Assembly (NCBI RefSeq): GCF_051622035.1
Contig: NC_135356.1
Coordinates: forward strand, 1-64,000
Source: Arctopsyche grandis
Taxonomy: Eukaryota > Arthropoda > Insecta > Trichoptera > Hydropsychidae
Length of the DNA stretch: 64,000 bases
Direction of reading: 5' to 3'
Positions 15,601 to 26,970 of this stretch are shown piece by piece. Numbering within the stretch: the stretch's first letter is position 1; the number at the start of each line of letters is the position of its first letter. Position numbers and translations under genes: made by a program. Below the pieces are notes generated by a model. The model was given only the letters and a program-made list of their open reading frames with translations, was not told the DNA's origin and ran no database searches.

Positions 15601-18600
15601 CAAAAAGTTCCGATCCTACCAAACCTCACCCATCTGAACCTAACCATCACCGAAATCAAAGAATTGGACATTTCCAAAATATCCACAAAACGTGCTTACC
15701 TCACCATCCCTAACCCAACCTAACCTAACCATCACCGAAGTCAGAGAATTCGATATTCCTAAAATATCCACAAAAAGTTCTTATCCTACCAAACCTCACC
15801 CATCTGAACCTTACCATCACAAAAATCAAAGAATTGGACATTGCCAAAATATCCACAAAACGTGCTTACCTCACCATACCTAACCCAACCTAACCTTACC
15901 ATCACCGAAGTCAAAGAATTCGATATTGCCAAAATATCCACAAAAAGTTCTGATCCTACCAAACCTCACCCATCTCAACCTAACCATCACCGAAATCAAT
16001 GAATCGGACATTGCTTAAATATCCACAAAACGTGCTTACCTCACAATACCTAACCCAACCTAACCTAACCATCACCGAAGTCAGGGAATTCGACATTGCC
16101 AAAATATCCACAAAACGTTCTTACCCCACCAAACCTAACCCAACTGAACCTAACCATCACCGAAATCACAGAATCGGACATTGTCAAAATATCCACAAAA
16201 CATGCTTACCTCACCATACCTTACTTAACCTAACCTAACCATCACCGAAGTCAAAGAATTCGACATTGCCAAAATATCCACAAAAAGTTCTTATCCTACC
16301 AAACCTCACCCATCTGAACCTTACCATCACAAAAATCATAGAATTGGACATTGCCAAAATTTCCACAAAACGTGCTTACCTCACAATACCTACCCCAACC
16401 TAACATAACCATCACCGAAGTCAGAGAATTCGACATTGCCAAAATATCCACAAAAAGTTCTTATCCTACCAAACCTCACCCATCTGAACCTAATTATCAC
16501 CGAAATCAAAGAATTGGACATTGCCAAAATATCCACAAAAATTTCATATCCTACCAAACCTCACCCATCTGAACCTAACCGTCACTGAAATCAAAGATTT
16601 AGACATTGCCAAAATATTCACAAAACGTGCTTACCTCACCATACCTAACCCAACCTAACCTTACCATCACCGAAGTCAAAGAATTCGACATTGCCAAAAT
16701 ATCCACAAAAAGTTCTTATCCTACCAAACCTCACCCATCTGAACCTAACCATCACCGAAATCAAAGAATTGGACATTGCCAAAATATTCACAAAACGTGC
16801 TTACCTCACAATACCTAACCCAACCTAACCTTACCATCACCGAAGTCAGAGAATTCCACATTCCCAAAATATCCACAAAAAGTTCTTATCCTACCAAACC
16901 TCACCCATCTGAACCTAACCATCACCAAAATCAAAGAATTGGACGGTGCCAAAATATCCACAAAACGTGCTTACCTCACAATACCTAACCGAACCTAACA
17001 TAACCATCACCGAAGTCAAAGATTTCGACATTTCCAAAATATCCACAAAAAGTTCTTATCCTACCAAACCTCGACCATCTAAACCTTACCATCACAAAAA
17101 TCAAAGAATTAGACTTTGCCAAAATATCCGCAAAACGTGCTTACCTCACAATACCTAACCCAACCTAACCTAACCATCACCGAAGTCAGAGAATTCGACA
17201 TTGCCAAAATATCCACAAAAAGTTCTTATCCTACCAAACCTCGACCATCTAAACCTTACCATCACAAAAATCAAAGAATTAGACATTGCCAAAATATCCA
17301 CAAAACGTGCTTACCTCACAATACCTAACCCAACCTAACATAACCATCACCGAAGTCAAAGATTTCGACATTTCCAAAATATCCACAAAAAGTTCTTATC
17401 CTACCAAACCTCGACCATCTAAACCTTACCATCACAAAAATCAAAGAATTAGACATTGCCAAAATATCCGCAAAACGTGCTTACCTCACAATACCGAACC
17501 CAACCTAACCTAACCATCACCAAAGTCAGAGAATTCGACATTGCCAAAATATCCACAAAAAGTTCGTATCCTACCAAACCTCACCCATCTGAACCTAACC
17601 ATCACCGAAATTAAAGAATTGGACATTGCCAAAATATCCACAAAACGTGCTTCCCTCACAATACCTAACGCAACCTAACCTAACCATCACCGAAGTCAGA
17701 GAATTCAACATTGCCAAAATATCCACAAAAAGTTCTTATCCTACCAAACCTTACCCATCTGAACCTAACCATCATCGAAATCAAAGAATTGGACATTGCC
17801 AAAATATCCACAAAACGTGCTTACCTAACTATACCTAATCCAACCTAACCTTACCATCACCGAAGTCAAAGAATTCGACATTGCCAAAATATCCATAAAA
17901 AATTCTGATCCTACCAAACCTCACCCATCTGAACCTAACCATCATCGAAATCAAAGAATTGGACATTGCCAAAATATCCACAAAACGTGTTTACCTCACC
18001 ATACCGAACCCAACCTAACCTCACCATCACCAAAGTCAGAGAATTCGACATTGCCAAAATATCTTCAAAAAGATCATATCCTACCAAACCTCACCTATCT
18101 GAACCTAACCATCACCGAAATCAAAGAATTGGACATTGCCAAAATATCCACAAAACGTGCTTACCTCACAATAACTAACCCAACCTAACATAACCATCAC
18201 CGAAGTCAAAGATTTCGACATTTCCAAAATATCCACAAAAAGTTCTTATCCTACCAAATCTCACCCATCTGAACCTAACCATCACCGAAATCAATGAATT
18301 GGACATTGCCAAAATATCCACAAAATGTGCTTACCTCACAATACCTAACTCAACCTAACCTAACCATCCTCTAAGTCAGAGAATTCGACATTGCCAAAAT
18401 ATCCACAAAAAGTTCTTATCCTACCAAACCTCACCCATCTGAACCTAGCCATCACCGAAATCAAAGAATTGGACATTGCCAAAATATTTACAAAACTTGC
18501 TTACTTCACAATACCTAACCCAACCTAACCTAACCATCACCGAAGTCAAAGAATTCGACATCGCCAAAATATCCACAAAAAATTCTTATCCTACCAAACC

Positions 18601-20180
18601 TCACCCATCTGAACCTAACCATCACCGAAATCAAAGAATTAGACATTGCCAAAATATCCACAAAACGTGCTTACCTCACAATACCTAACCCAACCTAACC
18701 TAACCATCACCGAAGTCTGGGAATTCGACATCGCCAAAATATCCACAAAAAATTCTTATCCTACCAAACCTCACCCATCTGAACCTAACCATCACCGAAA
18801 TCAAAGAATTGGACATTGCTAAAATATCCACAAAAATTTCATATCCTAAAAAAACCTCACCCATCTGAACCTTACCGTCACTGAAATCAAAGAATTGGAC
18901 ATTGCCAAAATATTCATAAAACGTGCTTACCTCACCATACCTTACTTAACCTAACCTAACCATCACCGAAGTCAAAGAATTCGACATTGCCAAAATATCC
19001 ACAAAAAGTTCTTATCCTACCAAACCTCACCCATCTGAACCTTACCATCACAAAAATCATAGAAATGGACATTGCCAAAATTTCCACAAAACGTGCTTAC
19101 CTCACAATACCTACCCCAACCTAACATAACCATCACCGAAGTCAGAGAATTCGACATTGCCAAAATATCCACAAAAAGTTCTTATCTTTCCAAACCTCAC
19201 CCATCTGAACCTAACCATCACCGAAATCAAAGAATTGGACATTGCCAAAATATCCACAAAAATTTCATATCCTAAAAAAACCTCACCCATCTGAACCTTA
19301 CCATCACCGAAGTCAAAGAATTCGACATTGCCAAAATATCCACAAAAAGTTCTTATCCTACCAAACCTCACCCATCTGAACCTTACCATCACAAAAATCA
19401 TAGAATTGGACATTGCCAAAATATCCAAAAAACGTGCTTACCTCACCATACCGAACCCAACCTAACCTAACCATCACCAAAGTCAGAGAATTCGACATTG
19501 CCAAAATATCCACAAAAAGTTCTTATCCTACCAAACCTCACCCATCTGAACCTAACCATCACCGAAATCAAAGAATTGGACATTGCCAAAATATCCACAA
19601 AATTTGCTTACCTAAAAATACCTAACCCAACCTAACCTAATCCTCACCGAAGTCAAAGAATTCGACATTGCCAAAATATCCACATAAAATTCTTATCCTA
19701 CCAAACCTCACCCATCTGAACCTAACCATCACCGAAATCAATGAATTGGACATTGCCAAAATATCCACAAAACGTGCTTACTTCACTATACCTAATCCAA
19801 CCTAACCTTACCATCACCGAAGTCAAAGAATTCGACATTGCCAAAATATCCATAAAAAGTTCTGATTCTACCAAGCCTCACCCATCTGAACCTAACCATC
19901 ACCGAAATCAAAGAATTGGACATTGCCAAAATATCCACAAAACGTGCTTACCTCACAATACCTAACCCAACCTAACCTAACCATCACCGAAGTCAGAGAA
20001 TTCGACATTGCCAAAATATCCACAAAAAGTTCATACCCCACCAAACCTCACCCATCTGAACCTAACCAACACCGAAATCAAAGAATTCGACAATGCCAAA
20101 ATATCCACAAAACGTTCTTACCCCACCAAACCTAACCCAACTGAACCTAACCATCACCGAAATCAAAGAATTGGACATTG
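3646..20180. repeat. Subtelomeric satellite block 1 (85/170-bp dimeric repeat)
   Basis: About 16.5 kb of head-to-tail repeats, roughly 97 dimers of 170 bp. Each dimer has two related 85-bp halves. The A half carries CGAAGTCAAAGAATTCGACA and ends CACCCATCTGAACC; the B half carries GAAATCAAAGAATTGGACA followed by AAAACGTGCTTACCTCAC. Between B and the next A lies a telomere-like stretch of the form CCTAACCCAACCTAACC. Most A halves have an EcoRI site (GAATTC). Variants recur at long range, for example around 4694 and 6394 (1,700 bp = ten dimers), and 8604 and 15999 (7,395 bp = 87 monomers), so there is higher-order structure. Short open frames of 60-79 codons recur throughout but are by-products of a repeat with few stops. 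Confidence 0.95.
17514..20180. repeat. Part of satellite block 1 shared with blocks 2 and 3
   Basis: From about here the variant monomers run in nearly the same order as in block 2 (17626 matches 34880, 17966 matches 35220, 19072 matches 35986) and block 3 (55027, 55367, 56133). This marks the left limit of the composite duplication unit within block 1. The match is not perfectly collinear: block 1 has 340 bp more between 18178 and 19072, and blocks 2 and 3 have an extra 341-bp tandem copy near 36327-36667 and 56474-56814. Satellite further left has a different variant order. Confidence 0.75.
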
Positions 20181-21290
20181 AGAAGAGCAATAATAATTGG
20201 ACAAGAGCAATAATATGCATTCAATTATGCCACGAATCTGGACAAAACATTCCATATTTGAGTATTCAGATCGAAATCCTTCTTCCACAGAAGTAATTGC
20301 ACTCCAAAATGTTTAGAAGGAGACAAAAGTGATACTCTGTTATCGTTGGTAAACGAAATTCATCACCAGGAGCATACTTTGCGTTCAATTTTGCCATGAC
20401 TTTGGCCAAAACTTTCTTTATTTAAGTTTTCAGATTAGAAACCTTCTTCGACAGAAGTATTTGCACTCAAAAATGTTTAGACGGAGACAAAAGTGATTCT
20501 CTTTAATCGTTGGTAAACGAAATTCATCGCAAGAGCAATAATATGCATTCAATTATGCCACGATTCTAGACAAAACATTCCTTATTTGAGTATTCAGATC
20601 GAAATCCTTCTTCCACAGAAGTAATTGCACTCCAAAATGTTTAGACGAAGACAAAAGTGATTCTCTTTTATCGTTGGTAAACGAAATTCATAACCAGGAG
20701 CATACTTTGCGTTCAATTTTGCCACGACTTGGGCCAAAACTTTCCCTATTTAAGTTTTCAGATTAGAAACCTTCTTCGGCAGAAGTATTTGCACTCCAAA
20801 ATGTTTAGACGGAGACAAAAGTGATTCTCTTTTATCGTTGGTAAACGAAATTCATCGCAAGAGCAATAATATGCATTCACTTATGCCACGATTCGGGACA
20901 TAACATTCCTTATTTGAGTATTCAGATCGAAATCCTTCTTCCACAGAAGTAATTGCACTCCAAAATGTTTAGACGGAGACAAAAGTGATACTCTTTTATC
21001 GTTGGTAAACGAAAATCATCACTTTCCTTATTTAAGTTTTCAGATAAAAACCTTCTTCTGCAGAAGTATTTGCACTCTAAAATGTGTCGACGGAGACCAA
21101 AGTGATACTTTTTTATCGTTGGTAAACGAAATTCATCGCAAGGGCTATAATATGCTTTAAATTATGCCATGACTAAGGCCAAAACTTTCCTTATTTAAGT
21201 TTTCACATTAAAAACCTTCTTCGCCAGAGGTACTTGCACTCTAACATGGGTCGACAGAGACAAAAGTGATACTTTTTTATAGTTGGTAAA
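20181..21290 (+). repeat. Tandem array of ~164-bp repeat, left arm
   Basis: Seven monomers are marked by the words GACAAAAGTGAT, TATCGTTGGTAAACGAAATTC and ATTTGCACTC, starting near 20322, 20487, 20649, 20815, 20979, 21095 and 21260. Spacing is mostly 162-166 bp, with one shorter copy. Two versions alternate: one has GCAAGAGCAATAATATGCATTC, split here as GCAAGAGCAATAA then TATGCATTC, the other CAGGAGCATACTTTGCG. This makes a dimer of about 328 bp. The rightmost copies are more diverged. The same family lies in inverted orientation at 28117-28708. It is unrelated to the 85-bp satellite. Family not recognised. Confidence 0.85.
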
Positions 21291-22455
21291 CGAAATAAAC
21301 TAAATGAACACTGCTAAATAATGGAAACTCAAAGTTTCGACTACCGAGGTGCAATGTGAAAGAATCCCGTCACATAATCAATGAGCCAAATGTTACGATG
21401 CTTTAAAATGGCTTTTTTATGTATATTCAAAAGTATACTTCGGTTATCAAACAGGTCAAATTGTGATTAATAAACAGCGGCTTGCATAATAGTGATATTT
21501 TCATAAGCGCTCGTATCAGGTAAGAGACTGTGTTACATATTTTACAATATTACATTATTAATTGGTTGTATTGAAACATGTTTTAATATTTAAAATATAT
21601 TTTATTTGTAATACACGCGCTGGCGATACAAAATTCGAAACATGAGCAGTTTACAATTACATAGGTGGCTTACAATAACATCATTAATTTTGTGATGTGA
21701 TTCTGTGTAAGCTTTATTCATCACTTACACCAATTGAAAATGATAAATAAACGAGTGGCATGACTGACCGGAAGAAGACACTTAATGAATAACGAGCACA
21801 AGAAGAAAATAATATCATACATAATGCATATACAATACACACATACATATATGCAAACCTACATATTATGTTTAAGAAAATCCTTATACACATACGTATT
21901 TATAACGAAAAATCAAAAAAATATTATACATATCAACTTAAATTGTACATAAAAACATTACTATAATACGTAAAAGAAATTAATCTGCAGTGATTAATAC
22001 TTTTCACGAAACTATCCTTCCTTATTTCTAAGTACTAGTGCCGCAGGAGTTCATGTTAGTATCTCCTGTAGTCCAAGTGCTTATCAATAGGAATTGGATG
22101 CTCTCATCAGAAGATCTAGAAATTTAAACATATCTAATAAAATTTGAATATAATTAATTATTATAAAAAATTTACTAATACTAAGATAAACTTGTGAGAT
22201 TACTAATTTCTTAAATATTTCAAAATATAATTAAAACATAGTCATAGCCATTGTATACAATGAAACGAATAAATGATAAAAAAAAAACAGTAATTTGTTC
22301 TCATTATTATCTTTTTTAATCCATTTCAGAAATTCTAAGATCAAATTAAGACTTTGTAAGAAGTAAAGGATAACAGACAGGCAAGGTCATAAAAATATAC
22401 ATATTTAATGAGAAATTTGAAGTTACGTAAGAAACAATACATGTACGTATATGTA
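21291..22455. other. A+T-rich stretch without recognisable genes
   Basis: I find no convincing coding exon, RNA gene or transposon end here. It contains short ACATACATATATG microsatellite patches near 21830-21850 and many A/T runs. Copies are at 38546-39710 and 58693-59857. Confidence 0.5.
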
Positions 22456-22741
22456 GTGTTGGGATTGAACGAAAGGCTGATGTATGGGCTATGGCTGAGA
22501 AAGGGTATGTTACGACCGATTGTAGAGAGGGGATGGAAAAGTGGCAGAGGGCGCGAAAGGACCGCTATTTTACAGTTAGTAGAAGTTAACCTTCCACTGG
22601 GGGCGGTTGGTCGTTAAACCACCGCGTGGTGTCGTTTTAATAAACAACATGACTGAAAACGCACGTGTTTGATCTTCAATTCCACCGCCACATCCCATCG
22701 TGGTCCTGAATAGCGTCATCTATTCAGGAATTCCACCCACA
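22456..22741 (+). mobile_element. Possible solo LTR (retroelement fossil)
   Basis: A roughly 286-bp segment, less A+T-rich than its surroundings, begins GTGTTGGGATT, has an AATAAA signal near 22640 and ends CACCCACA. The 8-bp word TATATGTA occurs directly on both sides (22448-22455 and 22742-22749), though such words are common here by chance and 8 bp is longer than usual for LTR elements. TG..CA-type ends and a polyadenylation signal two-thirds along resemble an LTR of the copia, BEL or gypsy kind. No internal domain is nearby, so it would be a solo LTR. The family is not established. Confidence 0.4.
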
Positions 22742-23243
22742 TATATGTACGTCATATAAATATATATTATGTAAACAGGGTTGGATGTCCCGATTTAGTA
22801 ACTGTAATCCTGCGTCTCGATTTGCAAAGAAAATTTTTAAATGGAACTCAAGAGAGACATTAACTTTATTAACTCACTATGGACCGTAAAGACATCCGCT
22901 GTATTATTAATTTATTAACTTCATTCAAAGGCTATCAATACAGCGTATGTTTTTAAATCCTTCACACTTCATACAAAAAAATATTATTTAATAGGTTTAG
23001 TTTCAATATTCCAATCATAGATTATCCAATCATAGATATACCAGCATATATTTTTTCCAAAATATCGATAAATAAATTTAAAAAAAAATTATATTTCTAT
23101 AGTTAAAGCTTGATTATTTTACCAAAGAATTTATCGATATTCCAAAATTCAAAAAAGATTTCAAATCCTCAGATATTGAAATGATTTTTTTTCTCGCGTA
23201 GCATACATATCAATGATCTAAAATATATCGTTTATTACGTTAA
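22742..23243. other. A+T-rich stretch, possible transposon debris
   Basis: No gene seen. The stretch near 22778-22815, beginning CAGGGTTGGATGTCCCGA, resembles the ends of some hAT-like non-autonomous elements, but no partner end was found. The remainder is A/T-rich. Copies lie at 39997-40498 and 60144-60645. Confidence 0.35.
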
Positions 23244-23790
23244 CCCTTGAATGCTGACCAACGCCGATCGGCGTTATGCCAACAAGCCCATCAGCCTGAA
23301 ATATGACTATCGGCGTTGTTTTTTTGAGTATGTTAAAAATAAACAAGAATACTACCCGCTAAGCCTTTCCAGGTTGCATTGAAAAAATAAATGCATTGAA
23401 CATGGGTCGTGTAATCTGTGTCAATGTTTATAAAGACTTGGTTGACACTGGAATTTCTGAATTTATAACCATAACAGAATTTCTCGATGGAAATCCCTAA
23501 CTGCTGAGTATTTTAGATTGTGGCTTGGCATTTAAATTGTGAGCATTACATTTTAACAACAATGAAGAAGATGGAACTAGTTTTGGAAAAATACATTCAT
23601 TAATAGACTTCTTTTGTTTATTTTATATTGTTGCAAGATGTATTAGAGTCTAAACACACCTTTACAAAACTCGAAATCGTCGGCGAGAGTTATCTAGGGT
23701 TTTTATACGTGCTTTCTATTGGATTTCTAAATAATTCTAATTTTCAGCGTGGTGGGCTTTAAAAAAAAAAGACGTCAGCACTCAAAAGGT
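23244..23790. mobile_element. piggyBac-like MITE with TTAA target duplication
   Basis: TTAA at 23240-23243 is followed by CCCTTGAATGCTGAC, and the right end, read on the minus strand, is TTAA (23794-23791) followed by ACCTTTTGAGTGCTGAC. The imperfect inverted ends of about 16 bp and the TTAA duplication on both sides are the signature of piggyBac-type elements. The 547-bp interior has no transposase, so this is a non-autonomous element. Just inside the left end is a perfect 16-bp palindrome, AACGCCGATCGGCGTT, with part of it (ATCGGCGTTG) repeated about 45 bp further on. The ends differ at a few positions, so the element is not brand new. Confidence 0.8.
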
Positions 23791-23794
23791 TTAA

Positions 23795-24824
23795 GTATAT
23801 AAATTTTATACAAAATTGAATACAACAATCACCACAGTTTGAGAAATATTGATCTGATAATTTATACGGTCAAAGACAACTGTAAAGATGGTGTTGTAAA
23901 TGAGTTAATATAATTGCAGTTTTTGAATGCTTAGTAAGAAAAAATGGAAACAATGAGAGTTTTAAAGTGGCGTATACGATGGCATACATAGTTCTGGGAA
24001 TCCCTTGGATTTATTGGAAGAAATACAAAAATTAAATTTATGAATAGAGATAGACAAGACCAAATGATCGACTAACGAAAAATCGGTAAAACATTTTAAA
24101 AGTAATTAAAAAGTAACCAATTTTTATAAAATAACATCTTATAATTATTTGATTCCCTACTCAAATGCAGCATTAGTACGAATTTTTAGTTTTGACGACG
24201 GCTTTGCAGAAAGAATGTAATCGTCCGTTGCTGAATACCTTGGAGTTGATAGAAAAATAAAATTCTAATATATCATGCAGTTTCGCGAATTTTTAAAGAC
24301 TTGAAATGAACATGCAGAAAATATTTTGAAAAATGAAACTGGAATTGAAAAATATTCAAAAGATTTGTGATATTTTTTATGGTTTGTGCTGTTTTATAAT
24401 AAAAAAAAAATGTTATTGAAAGTTAACATTAAATATTATAGTATATTGAAAAAAATATATTTTAATAAAATTCAGGTATGCTTTTTTTGAAAATCTGGCA
24501 ACCTTTATGTAAATGTTTGTATGTAAAAAAATTACATATCTTAGAAATGTATATAGTTTTAGCGTTCTAAATAAATTATAACATGCTGGAGTTATAAACG
24601 CTCGTCGTCTGTAGAATTTCATAGGTTTTTAATATGAAATTCAGTTACATATTTACGCCCACCCATTCAATGTAGTATTTCTAGGTATAAAATTTAGTTG
24701 AAAATAAAATAGGTCAATTTCAAATCGATTCCAAGTGTATAAAAAGATAATGCAATTTGTTATTGTATTATGGAAAATATTCCATATGAGATTCAAACAA
24801 AATCAAAATAATAATTTCTTTAAA
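23795..24824. other. A+T-rich stretch without recognisable genes
   Basis: About 1 kb of A+T-rich sequence separates the MITE from the stop codon of the minus-strand gene. It may hold that gene's 3' untranslated region, but I saw no clear AATAAA signal on the minus strand close to the stop. No other feature was recognised. Copies lie at 41050-42079 and 61197-62226. Confidence 0.45.
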
Positions 24825-25814
24825 TTAATTAATTTCAATAACACCATCATCCAAATCTATTTTAATATTAGGAAGATTCAAAACTTTCGTTGTCGTTGTA
24901 GTTTTAGTGATCTCCGTAGTAGTTTCAACTGAACTATCTTGAACTGTGACACATTTTTTCAAAACTTTCATACTACTACTACTTTCAGTCTCATTTTTTC
25001 TTTTGGCCGATACATCGGTATTTTGTACACAGTTTGCAAACGATTCCTCACTATCCGTTAGGTCGATAACATTTTTTCCTTTTCTTTCTTCAACAACTTT
25101 TGGAGATTCATTATTTTTGTCTGAATTAGTCGTCGACTCGTTCATGCCATTTTTGCTGGAGGCGCGCTGTTTTGAATTCTTAGATTCTTGAACGGTGATG
25201 CACGGAATTAAATTTTTACAACTTGAAAGCCCCCTGATTACGCATGGCTTCATTGCCTCATAGTGTTCCTCTTTAAGTGTTATATCATTATTAACCGGCG
25301 ATATTTCGAAAGGATCAACGCTGATAATCTCAAAACACTCCTTGATTTCTGTATCAAATATTTTCTCAATGTATACCCGTTTTCGTGATGCACATTTATT
25401 TTTACTTTTCAGTAGCAAAATGTATGGTACTCGGTTTTCCGCATTTGTTTGGTTGTCAAGAACAAAAACCTCTTCCTGAAAATATAAATATTACAATAAA
25501 TTAATATGTAGTACATTGTAGATAGTCAGTTCAAGTTCAAGGTTAATTAATACACAAAAAAAATTACTTTAGGTGTTATGGGTACCGCATCGTCTTCATT
25601 CACAGGTTTTATTTCATTATCACATTTGACTATCATTTGATTTTTTAGCTCACAAATATCATAATTCAAACGCACGAATTTCATGTTAAGATTTTCAATA
25701 TGAAGTAAAATATTTTTTCTAGACATACTCAATACTTGTCGTTGTATTTTGATATTCTCTATCTCGTATTTAAGCTTTTCACACTTCAACCGAAGAATAG
25801 AAGTATAACTATTT
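24825..25814 (-). CDS. Unrecognised gene, last two exons: coiled-coil-like and SUMO-interaction-like protein (partial)
   Basis: Two minus-strand exons join in phase: 25814-25568 (acceptor TTTGTTTTCAG, donor GTAATT) and 25475-24825 (acceptor TATTTTCAG, ending in TAA). They give 298 visible residues with the 5' end missing. The first exon is rich in K, E, I and L (EKLKYEIENIKIQRQVL and following) and looks like a coiled coil. The second contains KNVIDLTDSEES, a close match to a phospho-dependent SUMO-interaction motif, in a serine-, lysine- and acid-rich, probably disordered region. ITVQES and VTVQDSS form a small internal repeat. SUMO-binding motifs with coiled coils are common in nuclear scaffold proteins, but I do not recognise the family. 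Upstream exons are not visible; the region upstream is transposon debris, so the copy may be 5'-truncated. Confidence 0.6.
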
Positions 25815-26123
25815 CTGAAAACAAAAAATATATATATAAAAATAAAATAAAATTGTAATGTATTATTAACAAAATCATCAAACGATATCGGTTTAAGGAT
25901 TTTGGAATATAAATAGCCCTGCCAGGCGTTTCAGTATTCCGGGCTTGTCCCGGCGTCCCGAAAAGAACTTTGGGACACCCAAAAATCCCGGTTTTAGATC
26001 AATTGCTTGCTGATCATGACAACTCTCATTGTTTAGAAATACCGAGTCCCCTCAGTTATGAAGTGAAATCATAAATCATTAATCGAAACGTATAGGATGT
26101 TACTAGTATGCTGCTACTAGATC
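25815..26123. other. Intron or transposon-debris stretch
   Basis: This is the sequence upstream of the first visible exon of the minus-strand gene. Beside that exon it has the pyrimidine-rich acceptor tract. At 25928-25985 it carries repeated CCGGG and CCCGG words (TTCCGGGCTTGTCCCGGCG, then GGGACACCC and ATCCCGG), typical of degenerate non-autonomous hAT-like elements, but I could not define ends. Copies are at 43070-43378 and 63217-63525. Confidence 0.4.
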
Positions 26124-26650
26124 AGTGGTTCTTAACCTTATTGGAGGTACTGAACCCCACCAGTTTCATATGCGTATTCACCGAACCCCTCTTAATTGGA
26201 ATAATAAAATATGATTTTTTTCAAATTCAAAACATAGGTATATATTTTACTGGTGCACAAAATGAACCGTGCATCAACATCACTGTGTTCAAAGAACAAA
26301 ACCATTAAAACATGATTTTCACACAAAAACATAATAATGAATATTTACTGCAAATCAGTATGGCTTCTGCTGTTGCCTTTCAGAGACTAGTTCAGAAATG
26401 CGCGGCTTCACATTGGCAAGTGCCACTCTCATGTTATTTTCGCAACAAAGTCTGTTCCTTTTATTCGTTTTTATGTCCAGCATCCTCGAAAAGGATTGCT
26501 CGCAAAGATATGTAGTAACAAACGGTATGAAAATCTCCAGAGCTTTCTTAGCAATAACAGGGTACGTTGCCATTTGTTGACACCAAAAATTTTGAGAACG
26601 TTGTTGTTCTGAAGAGTTGCTGTTGAACCTGGCTATGTTGAATTTCCGCC
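26124..26650 (-). mobile_element. hAT transposon 3' remnant (transposase dimerisation domain plus TIR)
   Basis: On the minus strand the last ~95 codons of a hAT transposase are readable, ending near 26355. FWCQQMATYPVIAKKALEI, TTYLCEQSFSRMLDIKT, KRNRL and the MRVAL..VKPRI segment match the hAT C-terminal dimerisation domain seen in ZBED5/FAM200-type proteins. About 230 bp further on, the element ends at 26124 with the terminal repeat CAGTGGTTCTTAACC, read outward-in on the plus strand, which is typical of hAT. The base word before it, TACTAGAT, would be one arm of an 8-bp target duplication. The 5' part of the transposase (normally ~600 residues) and the other end are gone, replaced by a microsatellite. 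It cannot move on its own. Confidence 0.85.
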
Positions 26651-26654
26651 GCAT

Positions 26655-26968
26655 ACATACAAACATGCATGCATACATACAAACATACATACGTACATAC
26701 ATACATACATACATGCATGCATACATACAAACACACACATACATAATACACACATACACACACACACAAATACACACATACACAAACACATACATACATA
26801 CATACATGCATGCATACATGCATGCATACATACAAACATACATACGTACATACATACATGCATACACACACACACACATACATAATACACACATACACAC
26901 ATGCATACGTACACACATACACACACACAAATACACACATACACACATGCAAACATACACACACACAT
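26655..26968. repeat. CATA/CACA compound microsatellite
   Basis: About 315 bp of CATACATA, CATGCATG, CATACGTA and CACACA runs. It contains long frames in several phases, rich in Y-V-C-M or T-H-I-H-T, that are purely simple-sequence. Copy 2 (43910-44227) is 4 bp longer, one extra tetranucleotide, and also differs by a C/A change near 26787. This is the only length difference I found between the two full cassettes outside the satellite. Confidence 0.95.
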
Positions 26969-26970
26969 AG

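Noticed and set aside
3646-20180. CRISPR-like direct repeats
   Set aside because: Repeats are contiguous 85/170-bp units without unique spacers, in a eukaryotic telomeric setting.
3856-20296. Dozens of overlapping open frames of 60-79 codons starting MPKYPQN or similar in block 1, and the same in blocks 2 and 3
   Set aside because: They repeat with the 170-bp satellite period, overlap one another by about 40 bp, change frame at each unit and have no splice or promoter context. They are by-products of a stop-poor satellite.
22408-22617. Plus-strand frame of 69 codons starting MRNLKLRKK
   Set aside because: It crosses the edge of the LTR-like segment and shows no domain or splice context.
24413-24622. 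Minus-strand frame of 69 codons in A+T-rich DNA
   Set aside because: Rich in F, Y, I and K as expected from A+T-rich noncoding sequence; no supporting signal.
24946-25191. Plus-strand frame opposite the minus-strand gene's last exon
   Set aside because: Antisense shadow of the real exon, without its own start or splice context.
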